From VFZN01 sp963709325 (GTDB lineage Bacteria; Acidobacteriota; Vicinamibacteria; Vicinamibacterales; UBA2999): a stretch of DNA of 64,000 nucleotides. The stretch covers positions 620,001 to 684,000 of the forward strand of contig CAVPVV010000001.1 of assembly GCA_963709325.1 (NCBI GenBank). Reading direction: 5' to 3'. Made by a program: the position numbers and the translations under genes. Position 1 is the first letter of the stretch. Every line of letters begins with the position of its first letter. Positions 1 through 7,916 of the stretch are shown here, in pieces. The notes beneath the pieces are model-generated. The model made no database searches, was not told the DNA's origin, and saw nothing but the letters and a program-made list of their open reading frames with translations.

Positions 1-1
1 G

Positions 2-1912
2 CTGGTCAACGCCAGGAACTCGGACGGCAGCCAGGCGCTCGACGACAACGACCTGAAGAACTATTCGGGCAAGGCCACCGGGTCGATCTCGGCCAACCAC
101 AAGGTGATGGGCTCGTACCTGTGGAACAACAAGATTCGCGGCCATCGCCGCGACACGCCGCCCAACAACGTGGACGACATCGCCGCGCTCGTCCAGACCA
201 ACCCGGCGTGGACGGCGCAGGGAAAGTACACCGGCATCTTCGGCCAGCTGGTCTACGAGGCCAGCTTCAGCCGCATGGACGGTCAGACCAATTACGGCTA
301 CCAGTCCGGCACCCCCGCCGATGCGATTCGCCGCGTCGACAACACGCTGTCGCTCGCCACGATCGCCGCGACGCGCGAGGAGCACCAGCCGAACTCGTGG
401 ACGCAGATCAACAACATCGTGTCCTACACGTTCAACAAGGGCGGCGACCATCTCATCAAGGGCGGCGTTCAGCTCGGGCAGCTCCGCTACACCTCGGACT
501 ACTCGGTCCAGGGCGATCACTACGTCGAGTACGACAACGGGTTGCCGACGCAGATTCGCGAGTTCAACACGCCGGTGGTGTCGAAGAACGAGGCCAACGT
601 GAACGGCTTCTTCGTCCAGGACAGCTGGCGCTTGAACCGGCTCACGCTCAACCTGGGCTTGCGCTACGACAGCTACGTTGGCACGCTGCCCGACCAGTCG
701 GCGCCGGCCGGGCAGTTCGCTCCGGCGAGGTCGGTCAGCAAGCAGGAGGCCATCAACCAGAACATCGCGGTGTGGCGGACCGGCGCGGTCTACGACCTGT
801 TCGGGCGCGGCTCGAGCGCCGTCAAGGCGTCCTACAGCCGCTACGGGCTGCAGACCGGTATCGACCGCGTGACCACCGTGAACCCGTTGACGGCCGGTTC
901 GCGCACCTGTCCGTGGAGCGACCCGAACGGCGACGGCGTCTTCCAGGCGTCCGAGATCGTTGCGCCTTGCTCCGGCTTCAGCGGCGGGATCTCGACGTTC
1001 TACGCCCCCGACGGTGTCGATTGGCCCTACTCCGACGAAGCGACGGTCGGCTTCGAGCAGCAGGTCGGCAGATCGACCCGCGTCGGCGTGATGTTCTACT
1101 ACCGCACCAACCGGAAGCAGCTCGGCTTCCGGAATCTCGCGGTTCCGTCGAGTGCCTACACGCCGTTCGAGATCACCGTCGCCAACGGCCCCGGCGGCAC
1201 GGTCGGGAGCCCGCAGCCCCGGACGGTGACGGTGTGGAACCTCGATCCGACGCTGGCGAGCGCGCAGAACAACATCCGCGACAACGAGGACTACCTCGAC
1301 ACCGACTACAAGGGAATCGAGTTCACGGCCAACAAGCGGTTCTCCGACAATTGGCAGATGGTGGCCGGCCTCACCTACGGTAACAACCGCGGCGGCGTCA
1401 ACGTCGGCAACGGCTCGGGCCAGTCGGCGACGGCGAGCGGTGCCTTCAATGCGGATCTCAACGACCCGAACAATCTGGTCTACCCGGACGGCGTGATCGG
1501 CAACGATTCGACGGTCGCCTTCCGCCTGTCGGGCAGCTACCGCTTCCCGTGGGACATCAACCTCGCCGGTACCTACATCGGCAACAGCGGGTATCCCTAC
1601 GTGTCGACGGTCACCGTGACGCGGGCGCAGGCCCAGGCCGTCGGCGTCAACCTGACGCGCGCCACCCAGCCGGTGCTGCTCAGCGAGCGCGGCGACGAGC
1701 GGCTCGATTCGGTCAAGATGGTCGATCTGCGCCTGTCCAAGATCTTCCGATTGGGCAGCAACCGCAGTTTCACGCCGCAGGTGGACCTCTTCAACCTGTT
1801 CAACGCCGACACGACTACGACCATCAACAACGGTGTGGGCAACACGTACCTCTTCCCGGGCGAGATTCTCTCGCCGCGGATCATCCGCGTTGGGTTCGTG
1901 CTGAACTTCTGA
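2..1912 (+). CDS. TonB-dependent receptor (Oar-like), C-terminal part, truncated by window edge
   Basis: An open frame runs from the first bases of the window to a TGA at 1910-1912, so the start lies upstream and the internal GTG at 104 is not the real start. The product has the features of an outer-membrane beta-barrel: alternating aromatic and polar residues, the phrase FFVQDSWRLNRLTLNLGLRYD near residues 170-190 of the visible part, and a terminal phenylalanine (VGFVLNF) that fits recognition by the Bam machinery. The DLFNLFNAD phrase close to the end is typical of the Oar-like carboxypeptidase-regulatory/TonB receptors that are expanded in Acidobacteriota. The N-terminal regulatory and plug domains are outside the window. 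The substrate cannot be read from the sequence. A strong hairpin terminator follows at 1964. Confidence 0.9.
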   Translation: MVNARNSDGSQALDDNDLKNYSGKATGSISANHKVMGSYLWNNKIRGHRRDTPPNNVDDIAALVQTNPAWTAQGKYTGIFGQLVYEASFSRMDGQTNYGYQSGTPADAIRRVDNTLSLATIAATREEHQPNSWTQINNIVSYTFNKGGDHLIKGGVQLGQLRYTSDYSVQGDHYVEYDNGLPTQIREFNTPVVSKNEANVNGFFVQDSWRLNRLTLNLGLRYDSYVGTLPDQSAPAGQFAPARSVSKQEAINQNIAVWRTGAVYDLFGRGSSAVKASYSRYGLQTGIDRVTTVNPLTAGSRTCPWSDPNGDGVFQASEIVAPCSGFSGGISTFYAPDGVDWPYSDEATVGFEQQVGRSTRVGVMFYYRTNRKQLGFRNLAVPSSAYTPFEITVANGPGGTVGSPQPRTVTVWNLDPTLASAQNNIRDNEDYLDTDYKGIEFTANKRFSDNWQMVAGLTYGNNRGGVNVGNGSGQSATASGAFNADLNDPNNLVYPDGVIGNDSTVAFRLSGSYRFPWDINLAGTYIGNSGYPYVSTVTVTRAQAQAVGVNLTRATQPVLLSERGDERLDSVKMVDLRLSKIFRLGSNRSFTPQVDLFNLFNADTTTTINNGVGNTYLFPGEILSPRIIRVGFVLNF

Positions 1913-1918
1913 CGCTGA

Positions 1919-2101
1919 CAGGCTTCAGGCCCGAGGCTTCTGGCTTCAGGCCAGTCACTCGCCAAGGCCCCAGACCCGGACCCTTCCGGTGTCTGGGGCC
2001 TTCGCTTTGTTGGCACGCGGGTGGCTGCGAGGTTGGGCTCGGTTTCGCACGCTGGCCCGCCAGGCCTGCAGCGCGGGACCCGCCTGAAGCCTGAAGCCTG
2101 T
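1919..2101. repeat. Intergenic GGCTTCAGGC-type inverted repeats
   Basis: Copies of GGCTTCAGGC occur at 1921-1930 and 1942-1951. The reverse complement, GCCTGAAGCC, occurs twice in overlap at 2082-2098. The two arms bracket the terminator hairpin. The same word family reappears at 13638-13742 after the ankyrin gene, so this looks like a dispersed intergenic repeat. Its function is unknown. Confidence 0.6.
1964..2002 (+). terminator. Intrinsic terminator after TonB receptor
   Basis: AAGGCCCCAGAC (1964-1975) is a perfect 12-base complement of GTCTGGGGCCTT (1991-2002), with a 15-base loop, followed by the moderately T-rich CGCTTTGTT. It lies 51 bases after the receptor stop codon. Confidence 0.75.
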
Positions 2102-2107
2102 TAGGAT
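2102..2107 (+). promoter_or_regulatory. -10-like element placed for a leaderless transcript
   Basis: TAGGAT ends six bases before the GTG start at 2114, so transcription would begin at or next to the start codon. No Shine-Dalgarno sequence fits between them. The same hexamer with the same six-base spacing occurs before the gene at 29782. Confidence 0.45.
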
Positions 2108-2113
2108 CGTCCC

Positions 2114-2515
2114 GTGGCTCTCGACGAACGCGCGTTCTTCAATGAAAAACCCGAGCAGCGGCCAGGACGGTTCAGCTGTCCGCGCTGCCGGCGAACCAAT
2201 GACTACCAGATCCGGTGGGTCCGCCGCACCAAGAAGCCGCAGCCTCCTTCAAGCGACGCCGACCGCGCACGCTACAACAAGCTCCGCGACCACCTGCTGA
2301 GGCTCGACGACGAGGTGGTGTGCAAGACCTGCGGCAAGAAGTTCGAGATTCCTTCGCACCATTCGCTGCTGTTCGTCGATCAGCTCGAAGGGCTCCCGAA
2401 CGATGCCGACCTCGACGCCGAGATCGCTGCGGCCGAAGAAACCCCGACCCCCGCGATGGATCGCTCGAAACTGCCGGCCCGTTTCACCCGGCCGTCCAAG
2501 GGGTGGCGGGGGTAA
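2114..2515 (+). CDS. Small zinc-ribbon protein of unknown function
   Basis: This predicts 133 residues from a GTG start. Two cysteine pairs, CPRC at residues 22-25 and CKTC at about 75-78, are spaced like the two knuckles of a zinc ribbon, with a basic segment (RWVRRTKK) between them. The C-terminal half is acidic and then basic, and probably disordered. I do not recognise a named family. A nucleic-acid or protein-binding role would be a guess. It stands alone on its strand, between the receptor terminator and the converging methyltransferase gene, with a TAGGAT box six bases before the start. Confidence 0.65.
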   Translation: MALDERAFFNEKPEQRPGRFSCPRCRRTNDYQIRWVRRTKKPQPPSSDADRARYNKLRDHLLRLDDEVVCKTCGKKFEIPSHHSLLFVDQLEGLPNDADLDAEIAAAEETPTPAMDRSKLPARFTRPSKGWRG

Positions 2516-2528
2516 AGTCAACTCTCGG

Positions 2529-3278
2529 TTACCAGACGCCCGGCACCAGTCGCCAGCGGACCCTGTGCTGGTAGTCCGCATAGGCCGTGCCGAATTCCTC
2601 GCCGAGCGAGCGCTCTTCGAACGGGATCGCAATCACCAGATACAGCGTGCTGATCGTCGCGAAGAGGAGCCGGCTCGAGGTCATCGTCGGGGCGCCGAAA
2701 ACCATTAACACCCAACCGAAGTAGATCGGGTGGCGCACCCAGCGATAGGGACCCTGGATTTCCAGGGCGGAGTGCGCGGAAGGCGCAGCCGCGGATTTCG
2801 CTGGTTGTGTGGATGCCGGGTCGAAGGAGCGGGTGCGAACTGCGGCCCGAGCCTGGCGGACGCCGGCGAGCTCCCAGATGTCGATTCGCGATGCGCTCCT
2901 CAGCGTGACGACGACGCCGGCGATTTGTGCGCCATGAAGCACCCAGGTCAGCGGGCCGGAGGCGCGCCAGGCGGCGCCCGGCAGCGGCAACCACAGCAGG
3001 CAGACGGCCAGGAAGAGCAGGCTCGCCGTCCACACGTAGAACGATCGCTCGAGCCCGACCGGAAGGCGGCGCGCAACCCAGGCCTTGGCGCCGGTGCGCG
3101 CCAGGATCGAATGGTGCAGCGCGAACGTGGTGAACAGCGCCACGTTGGCGGCGATTGCCGTCCCGGTCGTTTCCGGCGCAGGGGCGGCCGCGTCGCCGAG
3201 CCACACGAGGTAGAACCAGCCGCAGTAGCCCAGCGAGGCGAGGAACAGCAGGGCGCCGCCCCAGGCCGCGACAAGCAT
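2529..3278 (-). CDS. Isoprenylcysteine carboxyl methyltransferase (ICMT)-like membrane protein
   Basis: This is a 249-residue integral membrane protein with about five hydrophobic segments. The C-terminal region carries the ICMT/NnrU-type signature: GPYRWVRHPIYFGWVLM, followed by a hydrophobic stretch and EERSLGEEFG..Y..Y near the end, the SAM- and substrate-binding region of the family. An in-frame start 21 codons further upstream would overlap the divergent ketosynthase gene. I chose ATG at 3278 because a TATACT box ends six bases before it and the first transmembrane segment starts directly after it. Bacterial members methylate small or lipid-like substrates rather than prenylated proteins. 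The substrate may be linked to the ketosynthase operon it faces. An alanine-rich insert at about residues 150-175 is unusual. Confidence 0.8.
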   Translation of the reverse strand: MLVAAWGGALLFLASLGYCGWFYLVWLGDAAAPAPETTGTAIAANVALFTTFALHHSILARTGAKAWVARRLPVGLERSFYVWTASLLFLAVCLLWLPLPGAAWRASGPLTWVLHGAQIAGVVVTLRSASRIDIWELAGVRQARAAVRTRSFDPASTQPAKSAAAPSAHSALEIQGPYRWVRHPIYFGWVLMVFGAPTMTSSRLLFATISTLYLVIAIPFEERSLGEEFGTAYADYQHRVRWRLVPGVW

Positions 3279-3283
3279 GCGTC

Positions 3284-3290
3284 TAGTATA
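3284..3290. promoter_or_regulatory. Overlapping divergent -10 elements
   Basis: Only 19 bases separate the divergent starts at 3278 (minus) and 3298 (plus). On the minus strand TATACT (3290-3285) ends six bases before its ATG. On the plus strand TAGTAT (3284-3289) ends eight bases before its ATG. Both would give near-leaderless mRNAs, and the two polymerases could not bind at the same time. Confidence 0.45.
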
Positions 3291-3297
3291 GAGAGGG

Positions 3298-4572
3298 ATG
3301 CGGCCGCGGATCGCCATCACCGGCATCGGCGTGGTCTCCACCTTCGGGGCGGGGCGCGAAACCTACTGGTCGCACGTGAGCCGCGGCGTGAGCGGGACGC
3401 GCGCCATCACCGAGTTCGACGCCTCGACCTATCCGTGCCGCGTCGCCGCGGCGGTTCCGCCAATTGCCGACGAGTACCCGGCGCTCGACGGCGAGTGCGA
3501 CGCGGCCGAGCTGTATGCAGATCCTCGGCGCTATTCACGCGCCGCGAGCTTCGGCGTCCGCGCCGCGCGCGAGGCGTGGACCGACGCCGGGCTGCGCTTC
3601 GGCGAACCGCGGGCCGGCGTGATCATCGGGTCCGGAGGCGGCGGGATCGACGTCGGTGAACGCCAGTACCAGGATTTCTTCACCAACAACGGCCGCCTGG
3701 TGACGCCGTACGCGATTGCCGTCGGCATCTGCGGCATGGTCTCGAGCGAGATTTCCATCTCGCTTGGCCTCCACGGCATCAGCCACGTGCTCTCCACCGG
3801 CTGCACGAGCTCGACCGACGCGATCGGCTACGCGCGGCTGCTGCTCGCGCTCGGCGAGTACGACGTGCTGCTGGCCGGCGGCACCGACGGCTGCGTCCTG
3901 CCCGGGATGATCTTCGGCTTCTCGCGCATGCGGGCGGTGTCCACGCACTACAACGATCGGCCGGGCGAAGCCTCGCGTCCGTTCGACCGCGGCCGGGACG
4001 GCTTCGTGCTCGGCGAAGGCGCGTGGATGATGACCCTCGAGCGCGAGGATCGAGCCCTGGCCCGCGGCGCCCGCATCTACGCGTGCGTCGAAGGCTACGC
4101 CTCCACCTGCGATGCCTACCACCGCGTCCAGATGGATCCCGACGGATCGGAGATCGTCCGCTGCTTGCGTGACGCGCTGGCCTCGGCGGGACGCCGGCCC
4201 GAGGAGATCGGCTACGTCAATTATCACGGCACGTCGACACAGCTGAACGACGCCATCGAGTCGCGCTGCACCCGCGTCGCGCTCGGCGCGGCGGCCGAGC
4301 GCGTGCCGGGATCGTCGACCAAGTCGATGATTGGTCACCCGCAGGGCGCCAGCGGCGCCGCCGGCATCGTCGCGACGGCGCTGGCCATGCAGCGCGGTTG
4401 CCTCCCGCCGACGATCAACTTGCGCGATCAAGATCCCGCCTGCGATCTCGACTTCATCCCGAACACCGGCCGGCGGGCGAGCGTCGAAGCCGCGCTCTGC
4501 AACTGTCTTGGTTTCGGCTCCAAGAACTCCGCGATCGTTCTCGGTGCGGCAGAAGCGCGGTCGAGCGCATGA
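3298..4572 (+). CDS. Beta-ketoacyl-[acyl-carrier-protein] synthase, FabF (KAS II) type
   Basis: This is a 424-residue condensing enzyme of the usual KAS I/II length. It starts with RPRIAITGIGVVS. The catalytic triad is visible: Cys169 in STGCTSSTDA, His310 in NYHGTSTQLND and His347 in KSMIGHPQGASGAAG, with Lys342 just before. It should perform decarboxylative condensation of an acyl primer with malonyl-ACP. It is not in a fab operon: no acyl carrier protein, fabD or fabG is nearby. Its stop overlaps the start of an FAD oxidoreductase (ATGA), which in turn overlaps an ICMT-like gene. This points to a dedicated secondary lipid or polyketide product rather than housekeeping fatty-acid synthesis. 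The product cannot be read from sequence. Confidence 0.9.
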   Translation: MRPRIAITGIGVVSTFGAGRETYWSHVSRGVSGTRAITEFDASTYPCRVAAAVPPIADEYPALDGECDAAELYADPRRYSRAASFGVRAAREAWTDAGLRFGEPRAGVIIGSGGGGIDVGERQYQDFFTNNGRLVTPYAIAVGICGMVSSEISISLGLHGISHVLSTGCTSSTDAIGYARLLLALGEYDVLLAGGTDGCVLPGMIFGFSRMRAVSTHYNDRPGEASRPFDRGRDGFVLGEGAWMMTLEREDRALARGARIYACVEGYASTCDAYHRVQMDPDGSEIVRCLRDALASAGRRPEEIGYVNYHGTSTQLNDAIESRCTRVALGAAAERVPGSSTKSMIGHPQGASGAAGIVATALAMQRGCLPPTINLRDQDPACDLDFIPNTGRRASVEAALCNCLGFGSKNSAIVLGAAEARSSA

Positions 4573-5726
4573 GCGAGCCGCAATCGAGTGATGTGGTCGT
4601 TGCCGGCGGCGGCCCGGCCGGGGCGCTCGCCGCCTGGCTTCTCGCACGAGCCGGAGCGCGGGTGACGGTGTTCGAGCGCAGCCGCTTTCCGCGGCCGAAG
4701 CTGTGTGGCGACACCCTGAATCCTGGTGCCGTGGCGCTGCTCGGACGCTACTTCGATCTGACGTCGCTGGCGGCCGGCGCGCTACGCATCGACGGGATGT
4801 TGCTGAGCGGTCCCGGGCCAGTGTTCGTGCGCGGTGCCTACGGCGGCGACCTGTTCGGCCTCGCCGTCACGCGTGAAATCTTCGACGAGTGGTTGATTCG
4901 CCATGCGGTTCGCGCCGGCGCGCGGCTCGAGGAGACGGTCACGGTCACCGGGCCGGAGCGCGGACCCGATGGGCGGGTGCGTGGCGTTCGCGTGCGACGG
5001 CGCGACGGCGGCGAAGAGGTGCATCGCGCCCGGCTCACGCTGGGCGCCGACGGCCGCCGCTCGCGTCTCGGTGAAGCGTGCGGATTGTCCTCGTGCGCGG
5101 CCCGTCCGCGCCGCTGGGCGATCGGCGCCTATTTCGAAGCGGTGGACGCATTGTCGTCGATGGGGGAGATGCACGTCCGCGACGGGCATTACATCGGCGT
5201 GGCGCCGACGCCCGATGGCCGCGCCAACGCGTGCCTCGTGCAGCCATGCGACAGGCGCGGCGCGTGGGGTTCGCCAGACGCGCTGCTCGAAGCAAGGCTC
5301 GGCGCCGATCCGGTGTTGGGGCCGCGCTTCGCGCGGGCCCACCGGACCGGACGGCCGGCGGTGCTCGGCCCGCTGGCGATCGACGCCCGCGTGCCGGGCT
5401 GTGACGGGCTGCTGCTGCTTGGCGATGCCGCCGGTTTCATCGATCCGATGACCGGTGACGGGATCCGGCTCGCGCTGGCGAGCGCGGAGACCGCGGCCGC
5501 AATCGCCGCCCAGGTCCTCGACGGCCGCTTGCCAGCTGAAAGTGCGCACCGCGCCTACGCCGCCGCGCTCCGGCCGCGTGTTGGTCCGAAGCGCGCGTTC
5601 AATCGCGCGATGCGCGAGATCGTGAGCTCGCCGCGTGCGGTCCGGATTGCCGCGCGCGCCGCGGCCGTCTGGCCCGGCGCGTTCGGCGCCATGATCCGCT
5701 ACGCCGGCGACGCGGGGCGGATGTGA
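4569..5726 (+). CDS. FAD-dependent oxidoreductase, geranylgeranyl reductase/halogenase-like family
   Basis: The protein is 385 residues from the ATG that overlaps the ketosynthase stop; an open frame extends upstream but lies inside that gene. The N-terminus has a Rossmann dinucleotide-binding motif (VVVAGGGPAGALAAWLLARAG) followed by FERSRFPRPKLCGDTLNPG, typical of the geranylgeranyl reductase branch. A mid-protein LGADGRRSRLGEACGL and a later GDAAGFIDPMTGDGIRLAL give the remaining FAD-binding motifs. The family reduces isoprenoid double bonds or hydroxylates/halogenates aromatic products. Linked translationally to a ketosynthase and a methyltransferase, it probably tailors their product. 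Confidence 0.85.
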   Translation: MSEPQSSDVVVAGGGPAGALAAWLLARAGARVTVFERSRFPRPKLCGDTLNPGAVALLGRYFDLTSLAAGALRIDGMLLSGPGPVFVRGAYGGDLFGLAVTREIFDEWLIRHAVRAGARLEETVTVTGPERGPDGRVRGVRVRRRDGGEEVHRARLTLGADGRRSRLGEACGLSSCAARPRRWAIGAYFEAVDALSSMGEMHVRDGHYIGVAPTPDGRANACLVQPCDRRGAWGSPDALLEARLGADPVLGPRFARAHRTGRPAVLGPLAIDARVPGCDGLLLLGDAAGFIDPMTGDGIRLALASAETAAAIAAQVLDGRLPAESAHRAYAAALRPRVGPKRAFNRAMREIVSSPRAVRIAARAAAVWPGAFGAMIRYAGDAGRM

Positions 5727-6244
5727 GGGCGAGCGCGGGTCTATTGATCGCGGCTGCCACCGCGGCGGCCGTGTTCCTGGTGATGCTCGGCGAGGCGGTG
5801 TTGTCGCGCGTCAACGAGGCCGCGCTGCGCAAGCAGGGCGCGGTCGAACCGCCAGACGACGTGTATCGGACGATGCGGTGGGCGTATCCGGCAGCGTTCG
5901 CGGCGATGGCGCTCGAGGGGGCGTGGCGCGGCCCAGCGCCGTCGGCGCTACTCCTCGCCGGACTCGCCATCTTCGGGCTCGCCAAGGCGCTCAAGATGTG
6001 GGCGATCACCTCGCTCGGCGACCTGTGGTCGTTCCGGGTGCTGGTGCTCACGGGCCGCGCCCTGGTCACGAGCGGGCCCTATCGCGTGATGCGGCATCCC
6101 AATTACCTCGCCGTGCTCGGGGAGATCCTCGGCGTCGCTCTCACCGTGTGGGCCCCGCTCACCGGAGCGATCGCGCTGATCGGCTTCGGTGCGCTGCTAA
6201 GGCGCAGGATCGCGGTCGAAGAACGCGCGCTCGGGCGACAATAA
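5723..6244 (+). CDS. Isoprenylcysteine carboxyl methyltransferase-like membrane protein
   Basis: This predicts 173 residues from a GTG that overlaps the oxidoreductase stop (GTGA). It has four to five hydrophobic segments and the ICMT core: FRVLVLTGRALVTSGPYRVMRHPNYLAVLGEILG, then a hydrophobic segment and a conserved RIAVEERAL near the C-terminus. It is shorter than the related gene at 2529 and matches the usual bacterial size. In acidobacterial and actinobacterial type III polyketide clusters an ICMT gene often accompanies an FAD oxidoreductase and methylates an alkyl-aromatic product. Here a KAS-type enzyme takes the place of the type III synthase. This is third and last in the operon. Confidence 0.85.
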   Translation: MRASAGLLIAAATAAAVFLVMLGEAVLSRVNEAALRKQGAVEPPDDVYRTMRWAYPAAFAAMALEGAWRGPAPSALLLAGLAIFGLAKALKMWAITSLGDLWSFRVLVLTGRALVTSGPYRVMRHPNYLAVLGEILGVALTVWAPLTGAIALIGFGALLRRRIAVEERALGRQ

Positions 6245-6366
6245 CCCACGAATTCACTTGAGCTGCGATGACCATCAGTTCGAACGCCCGCTCGTTTCGG
6301 CCCGCACCCATCGAACCAGCGAGCGCATGGATGCTCCACTCAAATGGGCTGAGGGGTTAGAGCGTC

Positions 6367-7794
6367 GTGCCCGCCGACGCGCCCGCATCGACCACATCGA
6401 ACCCGCTCCCGCTCTGGGTGCGGCTGGCAGACGTTGTCGCAATTACGGCGTTGGCGCTCACGCTGTCGGTGCTGGTATTCGGCGGGTTTCGCGTGACCGT
6501 CGCAAGCATGCGGGTTTCGGTGACCGACTGGTGGCGCCCGGCAGTGTGGGCCGTGGCCGTGATGCTGCTTCGCCAGTGGCGGTGGCCCGGCGATCCGGCG
6601 TGGCGTCGAGCGGGACGCGGCCTCGTGCGATGGTGGACGTCCGCGGAAACGCAGGCCGTGCTGCCGATTCATCTCACGACGCGCCTCGGCGTCCTGGTGA
6701 TCGGCTTCCTGTCGGTGGTCCTGATCGGCTATCCGTTCACGGATCCGCCGCCGATTCAGATTTATCAGAACGCGTTTCTCGATCTGCCGGCGCGGTGGGA
6801 CGCTGGCTGGTACCTGACCATCGCCAGCGATGGTTATCAGTGGTCGGAGGCGAGTCGCGATACGCAGCAGAACATCGCGTTCTTCCCGGCATTTCCGCTG
6901 CTCACCCGGTATGCGGCGGTGATCCTCGGACGGCAGCCGCTCTGGGCCGGCGTCGCCGTATCGCTGACGGCGTTTTTCTGGGCGCTCGTGTATCTTCTCC
7001 GCCTCGCCCGGGAACACCTCGGCGATGAGGAGCGCGCCGCCGCCGCGCTGGTCTTTCTTGCCGCGTATCCGTTCTCGCTGTTCTACAGCGCCCCTTACAG
7101 CGAGGCGCTCTTCCTGCTGGCCATGCTCGGAAGCATCTGGCATTTCCGGCGCGGCGAACTCTGGAGAGCCGGCGGGTGGGGGCTGCTGGCGGGGTTGACC
7201 CGGCCGAACGGCGCGCTCCTGTCGATCGTGCTCGCGCTGCTGGTCGTCGAACGCGCAAAGCAGGAGTGGGGAAAGGGCTCGTTCCCCTGGGCACAGAACC
7301 TGGACCGGCTCGCGGTGGCGGCGATGCCGGGCATCGGGATGCTCTTGTATTCGACCTACATCCTTTTCCTCACGGGCTCGCCGTTCCAGTGGACGGCCCA
7401 GAACGCTGCGTGGGGACGCACCTATCGCGGACTCGACACGCTCGTCACCGATCGCGTGGACTTCGTGGCGGAGTACGGCCTCTACCATTACGCCTCGAAC
7501 CAGGCGCTGGACCTTTTCTACCTGCTGAGCGTGGTGTTCGTCCTGGCCGCGGTCTGGCCCGTCTATCGGCGGTGGGGGGCCGCCTATGCCGCGCTGCTCC
7601 TGGTCAACCTGCTGCCGCCGCTCGCGCTCGGCGGAATGCTCTCGATCGGCAGGGTGACGTCGACCCTCTTCCCGGCGTTTCTCTGGCTGGCCGCGGTCGT
7701 GCCCGAGCGGCATCGCTCAGCTTGGGCAGTCGCCTTCGCAGCCTTGCAGAGCTTTGCGGCAGCAATGTTCTTCACCTGGCGGCCGCTCTACTGA
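6367..7794 (+). CDS. PIG-V-like integral membrane glycosyltransferase (predicted mannosyltransferase)
   Basis: This is a 475-residue protein with about ten transmembrane segments, beginning with a GTG at 6367. The family hallmark lies between residues 140 and 180: FLDLPARWDAGWYLTIASDGY followed by NIAFFPAFPLLTR. This first luminal or periplasmic loop, with its RWDAGWY and FFP phrases, is typical of GT-C enzymes related to eukaryotic PIG-V. Such proteins use polyprenyl-phosphate sugars outside the membrane. The acceptor is unknown. It stands alone with 122-base gaps on both sides. The next gene has its own promoter, so co-transcription is not suggested. Confidence 0.8.
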   Translation: MPADAPASTTSNPLPLWVRLADVVAITALALTLSVLVFGGFRVTVASMRVSVTDWWRPAVWAVAVMLLRQWRWPGDPAWRRAGRGLVRWWTSAETQAVLPIHLTTRLGVLVIGFLSVVLIGYPFTDPPPIQIYQNAFLDLPARWDAGWYLTIASDGYQWSEASRDTQQNIAFFPAFPLLTRYAAVILGRQPLWAGVAVSLTAFFWALVYLLRLAREHLGDEERAAAALVFLAAYPFSLFYSAPYSEALFLLAMLGSIWHFRRGELWRAGGWGLLAGLTRPNGALLSIVLALLVVERAKQEWGKGSFPWAQNLDRLAVAAMPGIGMLLYSTYILFLTGSPFQWTAQNAAWGRTYRGLDTLVTDRVDFVAEYGLYHYASNQALDLFYLLSVVFVLAAVWPVYRRWGAAYAALLLVNLLPPLALGGMLSIGRVTSTLFPAFLWLAAVVPERHRSAWAVAFAALQSFAAAMFFTWRPLY

Positions 7795-7892
7795 CCGCGC
7801 CGGCTGCGGCCCTTGCAGAGGGTGTGGAAAACACAGGTAAAGTGTTCACCCCAAGTGACATCGCGAGACATCACCGGAGCTCCTGCACGCGC

Positions 7893-7898
7893 TATACT
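7893..7898 (+). promoter_or_regulatory. -10 element (TATACT) of the DUF1592 gene
   Basis: TATACT lies 18 bases before the ATG at 7917 and 12 before an alternative GTG at 7911, in an otherwise GC-rich spacer. No clear -35 hexamer is seen. Confidence 0.4.
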
Positions 7899-7916
7899 TT
7901 GCGGACGGTTGTGCCT

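Noticed and set aside
2529..3341. Upstream start for the ICMT-like gene at 3341
   Set aside because: It would overlap the divergent ketosynthase by 44 bases and place its first residues inside that gene. The ATG at 3278 has a well-placed -10.
6340..7713. 457-codon open frame antisense to the PIG-V-like gene
   Set aside because: Composition is Arg/Glu/His/Pro-rich without hydrophobic core, as expected of a GC-rich shadow frame. The sense product has clear family motifs.
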